NCBI RefSeq assembly: GCF_000406105.1
Contig: NZ_CM001974.1
Coordinates: 2,020,367 to 2,084,366 of the forward strand
Origin: Dickeya chrysanthemi NCPPB 402
GTDB lineage: Bacteria; Pseudomonadota; Gammaproteobacteria; Enterobacterales; Enterobacteriaceae
Direction: 5' to 3'
Length of the DNA: 64,000 nt
The translations under genes were made by a program, and so were the position numbers. How positions within the stretch are numbered: position 1 is the stretch's first letter; every line of letters starts with the position of its first letter. Below the pieces are notes generated by a model. That model did not search any database, was not told the origin of the DNA, and saw nothing but the letters and a program-made list of their open reading frames with translations. Positions 51,807-62,141 of this stretch are shown one piece after another.

Positions 51807-53555
51807 ATGATTAATGATAAAGATCTCTCCACATGGCAGACGTTTCGTCGCCTTTGGCCGATGATCTCCCCTTATAAAACCGGGTTGGCCGTTGCGGCGG
51901 TGGCGCTGGTCGTCAACGCCGCTGGCGATACGCTGATGCTGTCCCTGCTCAAGCCGCTGCTGGATGACGGGTTCGGCAAAGCTGACCGCAGTGTACTGGT
52001 GTGGATGCCGTTGGCCATTATCGGGCTGATGATTATGCGCGGTATTTCCAGCTATGTTTCCAGTTATTGTGTGGCCTGGGTATCGGGCAAAGTGGTCATG
52101 AACATGCGTCGGCGTCTGTTCAGCCACATCATGGGAATGCCGGTTTCTTTCTTTGATCAGCAATCTACCGGTACGCTGCTGTCGCGTATTACTTATGATT
52201 CCGAGCAGGTGGCGGCTTCGTCGTCAAACGCGTTGGTGACTGTGGTGCGGGAAGGTGCCTCCATCATAGGGCTATTTGTGCTGATGTTTTGGTACAGTTG
52301 GCAGTTGTCGCTGATTCTGGTCCTGATTGCTCCTATCGTTTCTTATAGTATGCGGGTGGTGTCAAAGCGTTTTCGCAGTATCAGCAAAAATATGCAGAAC
52401 ACCATGGGGCAGGTGACGACCAGCGCCGAGCAGATGTTGAAAGGACACAAAGAAGTACTGATTTTTGGCGGTCAGACCGTCGAAGTAGAACGTTTCGACG
52501 CCGTCAGCAATCGCATGCGCCAGCAGGGGATGAAGATGGTATCGGCGTCCTCCATTTCTGATCCGGTAGTTCAGTTGATCGCGTCTCTGGCGCTGGCGTT
52601 CGTGTTGTACGCCGCCAGTTTTCCGTCGGTGATGGAAACCCTGACCGCCGGCACCATCACGGTGGTGTTCTCTTCCATGTTTACGCTGATGCGCCCGCTG
52701 AAATCGCTTACTAACGTTAATGCTCAGTTCCAGCGCGGTATGGCCGCTTGCCAAACCCTGTTTACCATCCTGGACATGGAGCAGGAAAAAGATACCGGCA
52801 CACGTGTTCTGGCGCAGGCGAAGGGCAATATCGAGTTCCGTAATGTCAACTTCGCTTACCCGGGTAAAGAGACGCTGGCGTTGAAAAATATCAGCCTGCA
52901 TATTCCACCGGGGAAAACCGTGGCGCTGGTGGGGCGCTCCGGTTCGGGCAAGTCGACTATCGCCAATCTTATTACGCGTTTTTACGATATTCAGTCCGGT
53001 GAAATTCTGTTGGACGGGCATGATCTGCGCGACTACACGCTACCGTCATTACGCAGCCAGGTGGCGTTGGTGTCTCAGAATGTTCATTTGTTCAACGATA
53101 CGATTGCCAACAATATCGCGTATGCCTGCGGCGATCGCTACAGCCGTGAGGATATTGAACGTGCGGCCCAAATGGCGCATGCGATGGATTTCATCGGCAA
53201 ACTGGAGCACGGTCTGGATACGGTGATCGGCGAGAACGGCGTTTTACTCTCCGGCGGTCAACGTCAGCGTATCGCTATTGCCCGAGCGCTGCTGCGAGAT
53301 TGTCCGATTCTGGTCTTGGATGAAGCGACATCAGCGTTGGATACCGAATCGGAACGAGCCATTCAGGCTGCGCTGGACGAGTTGCAGAAAAACCGTACCG
53401 CATTGGTGATTGCCCACCGCCTGTCGACGATTGAGACGGCAGATGAAATTCTGGTGGTAGAAGATGGGCAAATTATCGAACGTGGCCAGCATGATGAATT
53501 GCTGGCTCGGAACGGTGCCTATGCCCAGTTACACAAACTGCAGTTTGGCGCATGA
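51807..53555 (+). CDS. msbA: Lipid A export ATP-binding/permease protein MsbA
   Basis: Homodimeric ABC exporter flipping core-lipid A across the inner membrane. It has 582 residues, as in E. coli: a six-span transmembrane domain (residues 1-320), then the ATPase with Walker [11 protein letters not shown] loop LVSQNVHLF, signature LSGGQRQR, Walker [13 protein letters not shown] and switch His in IAHRLST. It overlaps lpxK by 4 bases. It is essential in relatives and the frame is intact. Confidence 0.99.
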   Translation: MINDKDLSTWQTFRRLWPMISPYKTGLAVAAVALVVNAAGDTLMLSLLKPLLDDGFGKADRSVLVWMPLAIIGLMIMRGISSYVSSYCVAWVSGKVVMNMRRRLFSHIMGMPVSFFDQQSTGTLLSRITYDSEQVAASSSNALVTVVREGASIIGLFVLMFWYSWQLSLILVLIAPIVSYSMRVVSKRFRSISKNMQNTMGQVTTSAEQMLKGHKEVLIFGGQTVEVERFDAVSNRMRQQGMKMVSASSISDPVVQLIASLALAFVLYAASFPSVMETLTAGTITVVFSSMFTLMRPLKSLTNVNAQFQRGMAACQTLFTILDMEQEKDTGTRVLAQAKGNIEFRNVNFAYPGKETLALKNISLHIPPGKTVALVGRSGSGKSTIANLITRFYDIQSGEILLDGHDLRDYTLPSLRSQVALVSQNVHLFNDTIANNIAYACGDRYSREDIERAAQMAHAMDFIGKLEHGLDTVIGENGVLLSGGQRQRIAIARALLRDCPILVLDEATSALDTESERAIQAALDELQKNRTALVIAHRLSTIETADEILVVEDGQIIERGQHDELLARNGAYAQLHKLQFGA

Positions 53556-54565
53556 TTGAACGCATCTGGTCGGGGCGTTCCCCGCTGTATCTGCTGTTGC
53601 TGCCGCTGTCGTTGCTCTATGGGCTGATTAGCCATGTTATTCGGCTTAGTTACCGCAATGGCTGGCGTAAGGTATGGCGTGCACCTGTTCCGGTCGTGGT
53701 TGTCGGAAACCTGACCGCCGGCGGTAATGGCAAAACACCGGTGGTGCTCTGGCTGGTGGAGCAACTGCAACAGCGCGGTTACCGTGTTGGCGTAGTGTCG
53801 CGTGGTTATGGCGGTAAAGCGGAACAGTACCCGCTGCGAATCACCGATGAGGTCGCGACAACGCAGGCCGGCGATGAGCCGGTGCTGATTTATCGGCGCA
53901 CCGGCGCGCCTGTTGCGGTGGCGCCCAAACGACGTGAGGCGGTAGAAGCGTTGCTGGCATTCCAGCCGCTGGATGTGATCGTGACCGATGATGGTTTGCA
54001 ACATTATGCGTTGGCGCGGGATATGGAACTGGTGGTGGTGGATGGCGTTCGTCGCTTCGGCAATGGTTGGTGGTTGCCGGCCGGGCCGATGCGGGAGCGG
54101 GCTTCGCGCTTGCGGTCGGTTGATGCGGTGATAGTCAATGGCGGTGAGGCTAAAGGCGGTGAGATTGCCATGCAGCTTACGGCTGGGGAGGCGGTTAATC
54201 TGCTGACTGGGGAGCGGCGGGCGGTAGCTGCGTTGCCGCCGTTGGTTGCTATGGCCGGGATCGGCCATCCGCCGCGCTTCTTTGCGACATTAAAAGCGAT
54301 GGGCGGTACGTTGGTGCGCGAGGTGCCCTTTACCGATCATCAGCACTGGCGGCCGGAAGCGTTGCACTCATTGACCGCCAGCGACCAGCAACCGCTGATC
54401 ATGACGGAAAAAGACGCGGTGAAATGTCGTGCTTTTGCACGCGCCAACTGGTGGTATTTGCCGGTTGACGCCGTATTATCCGCGCCGGAATCGGCATTAC
54501 TGCTACAGCGTCTGACGCACCTGATAGATACGCATCGCGTATCGCGTCAGACGGAAACCGGGTGA
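53552..54565 (+). CDS. lpxK: Tetraacyldisaccharide 4'-kinase
   Basis: Phosphorylates the 4' position of the lipid A disaccharide precursor at the inner-membrane face. It has 337 residues with an N-terminal membrane anchor ([15 protein letters not shown]), P-loop [13 protein letters not shown] and the [14 protein letters not shown] motif. It is coupled to msbA by a 4-base overlap. E. coli ycaQ, normally next, is absent. Confidence 0.98.
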   Translation: MIERIWSGRSPLYLLLLPLSLLYGLISHVIRLSYRNGWRKVWRAPVPVVVVGNLTAGGNGKTPVVLWLVEQLQQRGYRVGVVSRGYGGKAEQYPLRITDEVATTQAGDEPVLIYRRTGAPVAVAPKRREAVEALLAFQPLDVIVTDDGLQHYALARDMELVVVDGVRRFGNGWWLPAGPMRERASRLRSVDAVIVNGGEAKGGEIAMQLTAGEAVNLLTGERRAVAALPPLVAMAGIGHPPRFFATLKAMGGTLVREVPFTDHQHWRPEALHSLTASDQQPLIMTEKDAVKCRAFARANWWYLPVDAVLSAPESALLLQRLTHLIDTHRVSRQTETG

Positions 54566-54604
54566 CCGGCTCTTTTTGATAATCGCTTCTTGATGGGAGG
54601 AAGC

Positions 54605-54787
54605 ATGGATCATCGTTTGCTTGAAATCGTGGCGTGTCCGGTGTGTAACGGGCGGTTGATTTTTGACAAAGAAAAACAGGAGTTGATTTGCAAAGTCGAA
54701 GGGTTGGCTTACCCGGTGCGTGATGGCATTCCCGTCTTGTTGGAACATGAAGCTCGTACACTGGCACCGGATGAGATCGCACAATGA
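54605..54787 (+). CDS. ycaR: UPF0434/Trm112-like protein YcaR
   Basis: Small zinc-ribbon-like protein of 60 residues, starting [18 protein letters not shown], with one CxxC pair and the [11 protein letters not shown] ending typical of the Trm112 fold. The function in enterobacteria is not established. GGGAGGAAGC before ATG 54605 decides the start. It overlaps kdsB by 4 bases. Confidence 0.94.
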   Translation: MDHRLLEIVACPVCNGRLIFDKEKQELICKVEGLAYPVRDGIPVLLEHEARTLAPDEIAQ

Positions 54788-55536
54788 CGTTTACTGCAAT
54801 TATTCCTGCTCGCTATGCTTCGACCCGGTTACCGGGTAAGCCGCTGGCGGATATTCACGGCAAACCAATGGTGGTACACGTGATGGAGCGCGCCCGCGAA
54901 TCTGGCGCTAGTCGCGTAGTCGTGGCGACCGATAACGCCGATGTCGCACGTGCCGTCGAGCAGGCAGGGGGCGAAGTTTGTTTGACCAGCCCGAACCATA
55001 ATTCCGGTACCGAGCGTCTGGCAGAGGTCATCGATCGTTACGGTTTTACCGATGATGAAATCATCGTCAACGTACAAGGCGATGAGCCGTTGATTCCGCC
55101 GGTGATCATTCGCCAGGTGGCGGAGAATCTGGCTGGCAGCCGTGCCGGTATGGCGACGCTGGCAGTACCGATCACGACATGTGAGGAAGCGTTTAACCCG
55201 AATGCAGTGAAAGTGGTAACGGACGCCGAAGGTTATGCGCTTTATTTCTCTCGTGCGACCATTCCGTGGGAGCGTGACCGTTTTGCTGAATCCCGAAACA
55301 GCATTGGCGACCATTTCCTGCGGCATATCGGTATTTATGCCTACCGTGCCGGATTTATTCGGCGCTATGTCGGTTGGGCGCCCAGCCAATTAGAGAAAAT
55401 CGAGATGCTGGAGCAACTGCGCGTGCTTTGGTATGGCGAGAAAATTCATGTGGCGGTAGCGAAAGAAGTCCCCAGTGTCGGGGTGGATACGCCAGAAGAC
55501 CTGGCTCGCGTCAGGGCAGCGATGACAGCAAACTGA
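54784..55536 (+). CDS. kdsB: 3-deoxy-manno-octulosonate cytidylyltransferase
   Basis: Makes CMP-KDO for the LPS inner core. It has 250 residues starting [20 protein letters not shown], with the nucleotide-binding loop, [11 protein letters not shown] and the C-terminal [13 protein letters not shown]. It is last of the msbA-lpxK-ycaR-kdsB set and is followed by a good terminator. Confidence 0.98.
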   Translation: MTFTAIIPARYASTRLPGKPLADIHGKPMVVHVMERARESGASRVVVATDNADVARAVEQAGGEVCLTSPNHNSGTERLAEVIDRYGFTDDEIIVNVQGDEPLIPPVIIRQVAENLAGSRAGMATLAVPITTCEEAFNPNAVKVVTDAEGYALYFSRATIPWERDRFAESRNSIGDHFLRHIGIYAYRAGFIRRYVGWAPSQLEKIEMLEQLRVLWYGEKIHVAVAKEVPSVGVDTPEDLARVRAAMTAN

Positions 55537-55561
55537 CGGCGGATATTATTCATTTTCCTAT

Positions 55562-55596
55562 GAGCGTATGTGCTGCAGGTGCATACGCTTTTTTTT
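55562..55596 (+). terminator. Terminator of kdsB
   Basis: GCGTATG/CATACGC stem followed by eight T residues, 27 bases after the stop. Confidence 0.92.
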
Positions 55597-55690
55597 ATCC
55601 AGCGCATTATCGTTATTATTATAATCAACGAATCTTTAATAGCACATCGCTATTGTTATTTCACATTTTAATAAATTAATGCGTTGGAAT

Positions 55691-55710
55691 AATAAAACCG
55701 GTGTTACAGA
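55691..55710 (+). promoter_or_regulatory. Weak KdgR-like site upstream of the pectate lyase gene
   Basis: AATAAAA-CCGGTG-TTACAGA compared with KdgR consensus AATGAAA-N6-TTTCATT: the left arm matches 6 of 7, the right arm 4 of 7. KdgR represses pectinase genes in Dickeya. The site is about 93 bases before the start codon. Confidence 0.35.
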
Positions 55711-55802
55711 TGCATAAATATTAATCATGACTTATTATTAGGCGGCATTTACGCCATGGCAATGAATGCATTGATTTTTTTACTTAAGGATGGAGTAACA
55801 AC

Positions 55803-57122
55803 ATGAACGTGAATAAAAAATTTTTACCCGTAATAATTGGATGTGTACTTGCTGGGACGGCAGCACAGAGTCTGGCTGCTGAATACTATCTGGCGCCGAA
55901 CGGCAGCGACTCCGCCAACGGCAGCAAAAGCGCCCCCTGGAAATCCTTTGCCCGCGCGCAGCAGACGCTCTCCCCCGGTGATCGCCTGTGGGTCCGTGGC
56001 GGCACCTATTCCTTTACCGCCGGGCTAAATAGTTGTGCCAGTCAGACGGACGTCGTGAACGCGATTACGTTGAATAAGAGCGGTACTTCCGGCAATCGTA
56101 TCGAGTACGTCGCTTATACCGGCGAAAAACCGGTGTTTGATTTCAGTCAGATGAAAGATGACTGCCGCGTTAAAGGATTTAACGTCGTTGCAGACTGGGT
56201 AACCGTCAGAGGGCTGGAAATCAAAGGGGTGCCGCAAAATAACAACAAGAACCATGAATCCTGGGGAGTATGGATTAAGGGCAGTAACAATCGGTTCGAG
56301 CAACTTGATATTCACCATATCATGGGCACCGGGCTGTTTTTACAGAATGGTGCCGGCAACGTTGTTCTCAACAGCGATTCACACCATAACTATGATCCGC
56401 TGACTTCCAACGGTGCCGGTCAGAGCGGCGACGGTTTTGGGGCGCATATTGCCGCCAATATGCCGGGTAACGTTTTTAGCGGTTGCCGCGCCTGGTCCAA
56501 CTCGGATGACGGTTTTGACCTGATCAATGCCTATTCCTCGGTGACGATTGAGAACTCCTGGGCCTGGTCTCACGGTTATCTGCCTGGGACGACGACATCG
56601 CTGGCGGCAGGCAACGGTAATGGTTTCAAAGCCGGTGGCTACGGCGCTAAATACGTGAGCAACGCACCGAAGCATATCGTGCGCAACTCGGTGGCGTTCC
56701 TGAATAAAGCCGCGGGTTTCTATGCCAACCATCACCCCGTTGCCAATGACTTCTTTAACAATACGTCGTTCAGTAATGCCGTCAATTACAGCATGCGAGG
56801 CATCGATGCAAACGGTAATGCGGTCGCGCTGGGCACCCTGCGCAACAACATCTCTTTTGCCGCGAAGTCGCAGTCGTTGACGTATACCGATGGCGCCAAC
56901 ATGCGTTACAACTCCTGGAATTTCAGCAATGCGATCTCAAATGCTGAGTTCCAAAGCGTATCGACCACGGGCTGGGATGCGGCACGTCAGGCCGACGGCA
57001 GTCTGCCGGTGCTGAAACATCTGCGTCTGGCATCAGACAGTTGGATGATTGATAAAGGCGGTGACGTCAAGATCGCCTATAAAGGCGCCGCGCCGGATCT
57101 CGGGGCGTTTGAGCTGAAATAA
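55803..57122 (+). CDS. Secreted family-9 pectate lyase (PelL/PelN type)
   Basis: Extracellular plant-cell-wall enzyme, 439 residues, with a Sec signal peptide (cleavage after SLAA, residue 26). The mature protein is a parallel beta-helix of polysaccharide lyase family 9. Against Pel9A of Dickeya, the calcium-site Asp residues correspond to Asp210 (GDGFGA), Asp235, Asp236 and Asp239 (NSDDGFDL), and the catalytic base to Lys276 (GNGFKAGG). All are present, so it should be active. Its N-terminus differs from PelL, and it is far shorter than PelX; pelN is the best guess but unconfirmed. GGATGGAGTAACA precedes the ATG. It is inserted between kdsB and ycbJ, which adjoin in E. coli. Confidence 0.9.
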   Translation: MNVNKKFLPVIIGCVLAGTAAQSLAAEYYLAPNGSDSANGSKSAPWKSFARAQQTLSPGDRLWVRGGTYSFTAGLNSCASQTDVVNAITLNKSGTSGNRIEYVAYTGEKPVFDFSQMKDDCRVKGFNVVADWVTVRGLEIKGVPQNNNKNHESWGVWIKGSNNRFEQLDIHHIMGTGLFLQNGAGNVVLNSDSHHNYDPLTSNGAGQSGDGFGAHIAANMPGNVFSGCRAWSNSDDGFDLINAYSSVTIENSWAWSHGYLPGTTTSLAAGNGNGFKAGGYGAKYVSNAPKHIVRNSVAFLNKAAGFYANHHPVANDFFNNTSFSNAVNYSMRGIDANGNAVALGTLRNNISFAAKSQSLTYTDGANMRYNSWNFSNAISNAEFQSVSTTGWDAARQADGSLPVLKHLRLASDSWMIDKGGDVKIAYKGAAPDLGAFELK

Positions 57123-57192
57123 GCGGCGAGACGGCAGGCTCTCTGAAGCAATACTCCGTGATGCGATGCCGTTAATGCTGTTACCCGTTACC

Positions 57193-57218
57193 TATGCCCG
57201 CTATTGCGGGCATTTTTT
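57193..57218 (+). terminator. Terminator of the pectate lyase gene
   Basis: ATGCCCGC/GCGGGCAT stem with a TATT loop and a T6 tail, about 70 bases after the stop codon. Confidence 0.9.
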
Positions 57219-57232
57219 GTTGTCAGCTTTAA

Positions 57233-57253
57233 ACCACCTCCTCGGGAGGTGGT
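57233..57253. repeat. Perfect 9-bp inverted repeat
   Basis: ACCACCTCC/GGAGGTGGT with a TCG loop, 15 bases after the pectate lyase terminator. There is no T-run on the plus strand, so it is not a second plus-strand terminator. Confidence 0.5.
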
Positions 57254-57419
57254 GATTGTTTGTAGCCGCGAGTTTGTCTCCCCGTGCCGAATTCTGCTGG
57301 TCGTTAACCGTCTCTACCGGCGTATATCCCGTTTTCTTTGATCTGCATTGAAGAAATTGTTGTGGGCTGCTCGCATGATACGTGCAGATGCGTATCTGCA
57401 ACTGCGAGATCTGTTGCCT

Positions 57420-58316
57420 ATGGAACAATTAAAAGCTGAGTTAAGTACGGTATTGGGTGAATCGCTCAGTCGTCTTGAACGTATCAGTGAACAGCCCTAT
57501 GCGCACTTGTATGCGTTGTATGATCACGCGGGCAATGCTATGCCATTGCTGGCGAAAAGTTATATTTGTCAGGGTGTTGCCAGCCAGGAAGCCTATAAGC
57601 TGAGCATGTTGTCTCGTGAAGGCGAGGTCCGGCTACCGACCGTATACGGGATGGTGATGACCCATCAGGCGCCGTATAAGGAGCTGTTGCTCATTGAGCG
57701 TTTGCGTGGCGTATCGGTAGAGGCACCGTCCCGTTCGCCTCAACGCTGGACATTGCTGATGGATCAGATTGTCGAAAGTATGCTGGCCTGGCACCGCATC
57801 GACAGTCACGGTTGCGTCGGTACGGTGGACAGCACGCAGGATAACAGTTGGCCGAACTGGTATCGTCAGCGTCTGGAGGTGCTCTGGGCTACGCTGATGA
57901 ATGTCAACGCGACGCAACTGACACCGCAGGATCGCACGGTGCTGTACCGTTCCCGGCAGAGTTTGTCGGCGCTGTTTGCCGATTTCGACGACAGTTGCGT
58001 ATTGGTGCACGGCAATCTGACCTTGCGCAGTATGCTGAAAGACCCCCGCAGTGACCAACTGCTGGCGATGATCAACCCCGGCATGATGTTGTGGGCGCCG
58101 CGAGAATACGAGCTGTTCCGTTTGTGCGAAGAGCCGGGTATGCCGGAACAGCTGTTTTACCATTATCTGAAACAGGCGCCGTTGGCCGAATCTTTCGTTT
58201 GCCGCCGCTGGCTGTACATCCTGTGGGCGGCGGTTTCTCGCTATATCCACACCGGACAGTTGGATCGACCGCTGTTTGATACCGCAACCCGCGAACTGCT
58301 GCCCTGGCTTGAGTAA
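57420..58316 (+). CDS. ycbJ: Conserved protein YcbJ (aminoglycoside phosphotransferase-like fold)
   Basis: A 298-residue cytoplasmic protein, collinear with E. coli YcbJ and in the same place before elyC. It has kinase-like features of the APH/choline kinase group: LLLIERLRGVSVEAP, then LVHGNLTLRSMLKD in place of the usual HGDLxxxN loop, followed by MINPGMMLWAPREYELFRL where DFG-like sequence would be expected. Key catalytic acids therefore look altered, and kinase activity is doubtful. ATG 57420 matches the E. coli start; earlier ATGs at 57348 and 57375 would add up to 24 residues. Function unknown. Confidence 0.9.
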   Translation: MEQLKAELSTVLGESLSRLERISEQPYAHLYALYDHAGNAMPLLAKSYICQGVASQEAYKLSMLSREGEVRLPTVYGMVMTHQAPYKELLLIERLRGVSVEAPSRSPQRWTLLMDQIVESMLAWHRIDSHGCVGTVDSTQDNSWPNWYRQRLEVLWATLMNVNATQLTPQDRTVLYRSRQSLSALFADFDDSCVLVHGNLTLRSMLKDPRSDQLLAMINPGMMLWAPREYELFRLCEEPGMPEQLFYHYLKQAPLAESFVCRRWLYILWAAVSRYIHTGQLDRPLFDTATRELLPWLE

Positions 58317-58356
58317 TCAGCCGTACGGGCGATCGCCGATCGTCCGTATGCCGGTA

Positions 58357-59133
58357 TCAGGACTCCGGCGGGGTGACGCCTTTCATTTGTTGCCAAATCA
58401 AACCGAGCCCTTCATACCAGGCTCGCTCGCTGTGCGACAGATAAAGTGCGGATGGAAACACCCGTTCCCATGGATTCAGCGGCGAGGTCATCGCCAACTG
58501 ATTGGCTGGAGCCGGAATCGGGTGCAGGCCGCGCGCCTGGAAAAAGCGAATCGCACGCGGCAGGTGGCTGGCCGAGGTCACCAGCAGGAACGGCTGTTTG
58601 CCGATCAGCGCTTCGGTGCCAGCGGCTTCTTCTTCGGTATCGCGGGCTTGATCCACCAGTAGGATATCCTGTGCCGGAACCCCTAAACTCTCGGCGACGC
58701 GTGCGGAGGTGCTGGCGCTGGTGACCGGATTGCCCTGCGCGGCGGCACCGGTGAAGATCAGTTTGGCACCGGGATTGGCGCGCCATAGCCTGACGCCTTC
58801 GGTAAGGCGTGCCAGACTGTTGTTGATCAAGTTAGCGCTGGGGGGCCAGTCCGGGTTGAAGGTGTAGCCGCCGCCCAGCACCACGATATAATTCACTTTT
58901 GGGAACTCCGGCGTCCAGGTTGGGTAATGGGATTCTAACGGCTGCAACAGCCGATCGGCCACCGGTTGCAGGCTCAGCAACAGCAACGCCAGCCAGCCTC
59001 CGGTCAACAGGATTCGGGCGATTTTCTGCCAACGGGAAAACCACAGCAGGGCGAGGGCGAGGCCCATGACCAGCATCAGCAACGGCAGCGGCAATAACAA
59101 ACTACCGATGTATTTTTTGACGGCAAACAGCAT
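58357..59133 (-). CDS. elyC: Envelope biogenesis factor ElyC (YcbC)
   Basis: Inner-membrane protein of 258 residues with two N-terminal spans (residues about 8-32 and 38-58) and a periplasmic DUF218 domain (IVVLGGGYTFNP, LTEGVRLWRANPGAKLIFTG, VTSASHLPRAIRFF). In E. coli it affects peptidoglycan assembly and the supply of undecaprenyl carrier at low temperature. It converges on ycbJ and is divergent from cmoM. Confidence 0.96.
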   Translation of the reverse strand: MLFAVKKYIGSLLLPLPLLMLVMGLALALLWFSRWQKIARILLTGGWLALLLLSLQPVADRLLQPLESHYPTWTPEFPKVNYIVVLGGGYTFNPDWPPSANLINNSLARLTEGVRLWRANPGAKLIFTGAAAQGNPVTSASTSARVAESLGVPAQDILLVDQARDTEEEAAGTEALIGKQPFLLVTSASHLPRAIRFFQARGLHPIPAPANQLAMTSPLNPWERVFPSALYLSHSERAWYEGLGLIWQQMKGVTPPES

Positions 59134-59285
59134 AAAATAGCGACCCTTTTGAATGAAAAAACGCCATACGGGCGAATTTCGGGTGTTCAGAGCATTTATT
59201 CTAGGCCAGCCTGTGACAGAATGTCAGGTTCAGAGAAAAACCAGCTGTTTAGGTAGCACCGTCACCCATCATGCACAACCGTGAA

Positions 59286-60107
59286 ATGCAGGATCGTAAT
59301 TTTAACGATATCGCCGACAAATTTGCCCGCAACATTTATGGCACCACCAAGGGGCGGCTGCGTCAGGCGGTATTGTGGCAGGATTTGGAAACTCTGCTGA
59401 CGCGCCTGCCGCCACGACCGCTGCGTATCCTGGATGCGGGCGGCGGCGAAGGGCCGATGTCGCGTCGGCTGGCGGCGTTGGGGCACCAGGTCTTGTTGTG
59501 CGATCTGTCCGATGAGATGATTGCACGCGCCCGTGAGGCGGCATGTGAACAGGGCGTGGCTGATAACATGCAATTTGTGCGCTGTGCGGCACAGGATATT
59601 GGCGAACATCTGTCGCAACCGGTGGACCTGGTGCTGTTTCACGCCGTACTGGAGTGGGTAGCACAGCCGCAACAGGCGTTGCAGGCGTTGAGCGATTGTC
59701 TGGCACCGGGCGGCGCGTTGTCGCTGATGTTCTACAACCATCAGGCGCTGGTGATGCGCAACATGGTGCTGGGCAATTTCGGCTATGTGGAAGCCGGTAT
59801 GCCCAAACGTAAACGCCGTTCACTGTCGCCGGATCACCCGCTGGACCCTCAGCAGGTCTATCAATGGCTCACTGAGCTGGGACTAGAACCGAGCGGCAAG
59901 ACCGGCATACGAGTATTTCATGACTACCTGCAAAACAAGCAACAACAGATCGACGATTTTGACCTGCTGCTGGCGCTGGAACAGCGCTATTGTCGGCAAG
60001 AGCCCTTTATCAGCCTGGGGCGCTACATTCATGTCATGGCGCACAAGCATGTTATGGCGCACAAGCATGTCATGGCGCATAAGCCCCCTATGAAGGATGC
60101 ATTATGA
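59286..60107 (+). CDS. cmoM: tRNA 5-carboxymethoxyuridine methyltransferase CmoM (SmtA)
   Basis: SAM-dependent class I methyltransferase that methylates cmo5U34 of certain tRNAs. It has 273 residues starting [20 protein letters not shown], with SAM motif [13 protein letters not shown] and [15 protein letters not shown] 59286 matches E. coli; 59271 is an alternative. Odd feature: the C-terminus carries HVMAHK three times in a row (residues 249-266; 18-bp repeats at 60030-60083), where E. coli has only one equivalent. It overlaps mukF by 4 bases and heads the muk operon. Confidence 0.96.
   Translation: MQDRNFNDIADKFARNIYGTTKGRLRQAVLWQDLETLLTRLPPRPLRILDAGGGEGPMSRRLAALGHQVLLCDLSDEMIARAREAACEQGVADNMQFVRCAAQDIGEHLSQPVDLVLFHAVLEWVAQPQQALQALSDCLAPGGALSLMFYNHQALVMRNMVLGNFGYVEAGMPKRKRRSLSPDHPLDPQQVYQWLTELGLEPSGKTGIRVFHDYLQNKQQQIDDFDLLLALEQRYCRQEPFISLGRYIHVMAHKHVMAHKHVMAHKPPMKDAL
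60030..60083 (+). repeat. Three in-frame 18-bp tandem repeats in cmoM
   Basis: Three copies of CATGTCATGGCGCACAAG, differing only at third codon positions (GTC/GTT, CAC/CAT), each encoding HVMAHK. Confidence 0.95.
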
Positions 60108-61426
60108 GTGATTTTTCCCAGACCGTACCCGAACTGGTTGCCTGGGCGAGAAAGAATGACTTCGCTATTACGCTGCCCACCGAGCGTCTGGCGTTTTTGT
60201 TGGCCATCGCCACCCTGAATGGCGAACGAATGGACGGCGAAATGAGCGAAGGGGAACTGGTGGATGCCTTTCGTCACGTCAGTAAAGGTTTTGAGCAGAC
60301 CAACGAAACCATTCCGGTGCGCGCCAACAATGCGATCAACGATTTGGTGCGTCAACGTCTGATCAACCGTTTTACCAGCGAGCTGGCGGACGGCAACGCA
60401 ATTTACCGTTTGACGCCGCTGGGTATCGGCATCACCGATTATTACATTCGCCAGCGTGAGTTTTCCGCTCTGCGCTTGTCGATGCAGTTGTCGATCGTGG
60501 CGCAGGAATTGGGCCGTGCGGCGGAGGCGGCTGAAGAAGGGGGCGATGAGTTCCACTGGCACCGCAACGTGTTTGCGCCGCTCAAGTATTCGGTGGCGGA
60601 AATTTTCGACAGTATTGACCTGTCGCAGCGGGTGATGGATGAGCAACAGCAGGGAGTGAAAGAAAATATTGCCGGGTTGCTCAATCAGGACTGGCGTGCG
60701 GCGATCGCCAACTGTGAAAAACTGCTGACTGAAACCTCCGACACCCTGCGCGAACTACAGGATACGCTGGAAGCGGCGGGCGACAAACTGCAAACCAGCC
60801 TGCTGCGCATTCAGGATGCGACGCTCGGCCACGCTGAACTGACGTTTGTCGACAATCTGGTTTTTGACCTGCAGGGTAAGCTTGACCGCATTATCAGTTG
60901 GGGCCAGCAGAGCATCGATCTGTGGATCGGCTATGACCGCCATGTACACAAATTTATCCGTACCGCCATCGACATGGATAAAAATCGCGTGTTTGCCCAG
61001 CGTTTGCGCCAGTCGGTTCAAAGCTATTTCGAGGCGCCCTGGGCGCTGACTTACGCCAATGCCGATCGCCTGCTGGATATGCGTGATGAAGAGTTGGCGT
61101 TGCGCTCCGAGGAGGTCACCGGCGAGTTGCCGCCGGACCTGGAGTATGAAGCCTTCAGTGAAATTCGCGAGCAGATCGCCGCCATGATCGAACAGGCGCT
61201 GCAGAAATATAAACAGCAACAAATACCGCTTAATCTGGGGGATGTCGTGCGGGAATACCTGAAACAGTACCCGTGCTCGCAGCATTTCGACGTTGCCCGA
61301 ATCGTGGTCGACCAGGCGGTTCGCCTGGGCGTGGCCGAAGCTGATTTTACCGGATTACCTGCGCTGTGGCAGGCAATCAATGATTACGGAGCCAAGGTGC
61401 AGGCCCATGTCATCGACAAATATTGA
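60104..61426 (+). CDS. mukF: Chromosome partition protein MukF (kleisin)
   Basis: Kleisin subunit of the MukBEF condensin, bridging MukB heads and binding MukE. It has 440 residues: an N-terminal winged-helix/dimerisation domain ([20 protein letters not shown]), a central helical bundle and a C-terminal winged helix that contacts the MukB head. Highly similar to E. coli MukF. Its end overlaps mukE by 20 bases. Confidence 0.98.
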   Translation: MSDFSQTVPELVAWARKNDFAITLPTERLAFLLAIATLNGERMDGEMSEGELVDAFRHVSKGFEQTNETIPVRANNAINDLVRQRLINRFTSELADGNAIYRLTPLGIGITDYYIRQREFSALRLSMQLSIVAQELGRAAEAAEEGGDEFHWHRNVFAPLKYSVAEIFDSIDLSQRVMDEQQQGVKENIAGLLNQDWRAAIANCEKLLTETSDTLRELQDTLEAAGDKLQTSLLRIQDATLGHAELTFVDNLVFDLQGKLDRIISWGQQSIDLWIGYDRHVHKFIRTAIDMDKNRVFAQRLRQSVQSYFEAPWALTYANADRLLDMRDEELALRSEEVTGELPPDLEYEAFSEIREQIAAMIEQALQKYKQQQIPLNLGDVVREYLKQYPCSQHFDVARIVVDQAVRLGVAEADFTGLPALWQAINDYGAKVQAHVIDKY

Positions 61427-62141
61427 TCAACAGGTTTCCGCGCGGCTGATGACCGCGCTTTCCAACACCTTGTTTCCGGCGCTGGACAGCCAACTGCGCT
61501 CCGGCCGTCACATCGGCGTGGAAGAGCTGGAAAATCACGTTTTCCTGATGGATTTTCAGGATGAGCTGGAGCAGTTCTACGGCCGTTACAACGTAGAATT
61601 AATTCGCGCGCCGGAAGGGTTTTTCTACCTGCGTCCGCGTTCTACCACACTGATCCCGCGTTCGGTGCTGTCCGAACTGGACATGATGGTGGGCAAAATT
61701 CTCTGTTACCTCTACCTCAGTCCCGAACGGTTGGCGCATGAAGGCATCTTCAGCCAGCAGGAGTTGTATGAGGAGCTGTTGAGTCTGGCGGATGAAAACA
61801 AGCTGCTGAAACTGGTGAACCAGCGTTCCACCGGTTCTGACCTTGACCGGCAGAAACTGCAGGAGAAAGTGCGTACTTCGCTTAACCGGTTACGTCGCCT
61901 CGGCATGATTTATTTCATGGGTGCCGACAGCAGCAAATTCCGCATTACCGAGGCGGTGTTCCGCTTTGGCGCCGATGTGCGCAGCGGCGACGACCCGCGC
62001 GAAGCGCAATTGCGGATGATTCGCGACGGCGAAGCCATGCCGATAGACGGCAGCCTGTCGCTGGACGATAGCGATGATGGCGACGGCGCCGGCGATAACG
62101 CTTCCAGTGATGATCAACGAGCTGAGGATGAACAGGAATGA
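61407..62141 (+). CDS. mukE: Chromosome partition protein MukE
   Basis: Winged-helix partner of MukF, 244 residues from ATG 61407 ([14 protein letters not shown]). The core segment [20 protein letters not shown] and [20 protein letters not shown] match E. coli. The acidic C-terminal tail ([18 protein letters not shown]) is longer than I recall for E. coli. The stop overlaps the mukB start by 3 bases. Confidence 0.97.
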   Translation: MSSTNIDQQVSARLMTALSNTLFPALDSQLRSGRHIGVEELENHVFLMDFQDELEQFYGRYNVELIRAPEGFFYLRPRSTTLIPRSVLSELDMMVGKILCYLYLSPERLAHEGIFSQQELYEELLSLADENKLLKLVNQRSTGSDLDRQKLQEKVRTSLNRLRRLGMIYFMGADSSKFRITEAVFRFGADVRSGDDPREAQLRMIRDGEAMPIDGSLSLDDSDDGDGAGDNASSDDQRAEDEQE

